Of a DNA stretch of 32,273 nt, positions 32,255-32,273 are shown piece by piece; within the stretch, counting starts at the first letter, position 1, and the number at the start of each line of letters is the position of its first letter. Below the pieces are notes generated by a model. It searched no databases, was not told where the DNA came from, and worked only from the letters and a program-made list of their open reading frames with translations. Source of the stretch: Pontiellaceae bacterium (GTDB lineage: Bacteria > Verrucomicrobiota > Kiritimatiellia > Kiritimatiellales > Pontiellaceae); contig JAFGVP010000177.1 of assembly GCA_016937945.1 (NCBI GenBank), positions 1 through 32,273 on the forward strand, given 5' to 3'. The position numbers were made by a program, and so were the translations under genes.

Positions 32255-32273
32255 ATTTTTGTGACCAAACAAA

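Noticed and set aside
1..32273. CRISPR arrays, insertion sequences, prophage genes
   Set aside because: No regularly spaced repeats, transposase, integrase or phage structural gene was found on either strand.

Overview
The window is a bacterial chromosome segment of fairly high GC with dense coding on both strands. No rRNA or single-gene marker fixes the taxon. Three things suggest the PVC group, most likely Verrucomicrobiota/Kiritimatiellota: the secreted-protein beta-domain at about 15.8 kb, the 'CCACARAGGGCACA' intergenic repeat family, and the pairing of ferredoxin-dependent 2-oxoacid oxidoreductase with a B-type succinate dehydrogenase. This assignment is an inference.

Region 1 (1-9388, all minus strand) reads sdhC-sdhA-sdhB-CBS-korA-korB(CBS)-sucC-sucD. 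It is probably one operon covering 2-oxoglutarate to succinyl-CoA to succinate to fumarate, with ferredoxin and quinone as redox partners. CBS modules occur twice in it: one as a separate small gene, one fused to the C-terminus of KorB. A malic enzyme gene diverges from it at 9666, which fits an anaerobe or facultative anaerobe whose C4 branch may run in either direction.

Region 2 (11.1-16.2 kb) holds unrelated small genes: a DUF1294 membrane protein, a 67-residue membrane protein, a third CBS protein, an AI-2E/PerM-type transporter, a small C-terminally anchored protein, an SRPBCC protein, a VC0807-type membrane protein and a secreted protein with a Pro-rich repeat tail.

Region 3 (16.6-26.5 kb, minus strand) is a defence island next to a tRNA-His gene (26788-26865). 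It holds a type I restriction-modification system (hsdR, hsdM, hsdS), a Doc toxin with a RhuM-like DNA-binding partner between hsdR and hsdM, an unrecognised 383-residue protein after hsdS, and a decayed RelA/SpoT-domain gene at the end. A copy of the genome repeat lies in frame inside hsdM.

Region 4 (27.0-32.3 kb, plus strand) is a tightly packed cluster: a membrane protein, a winged-helix regulator, a B12-binding-type radical SAM protein, a 38-codon open frame coupled on both sides, a multi-pass membrane protein, a short exosortase with its Cys/Arg/His residues, and a further membrane protein that ends just before the window does. The perfect palindrome AAAGTACTTT lies at the promoters of both the first gene and the radical SAM gene, so the cluster is probably self-regulated. 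This is the best candidate for an undescribed system in the window. The defence island, with its unknown last gene, is second.
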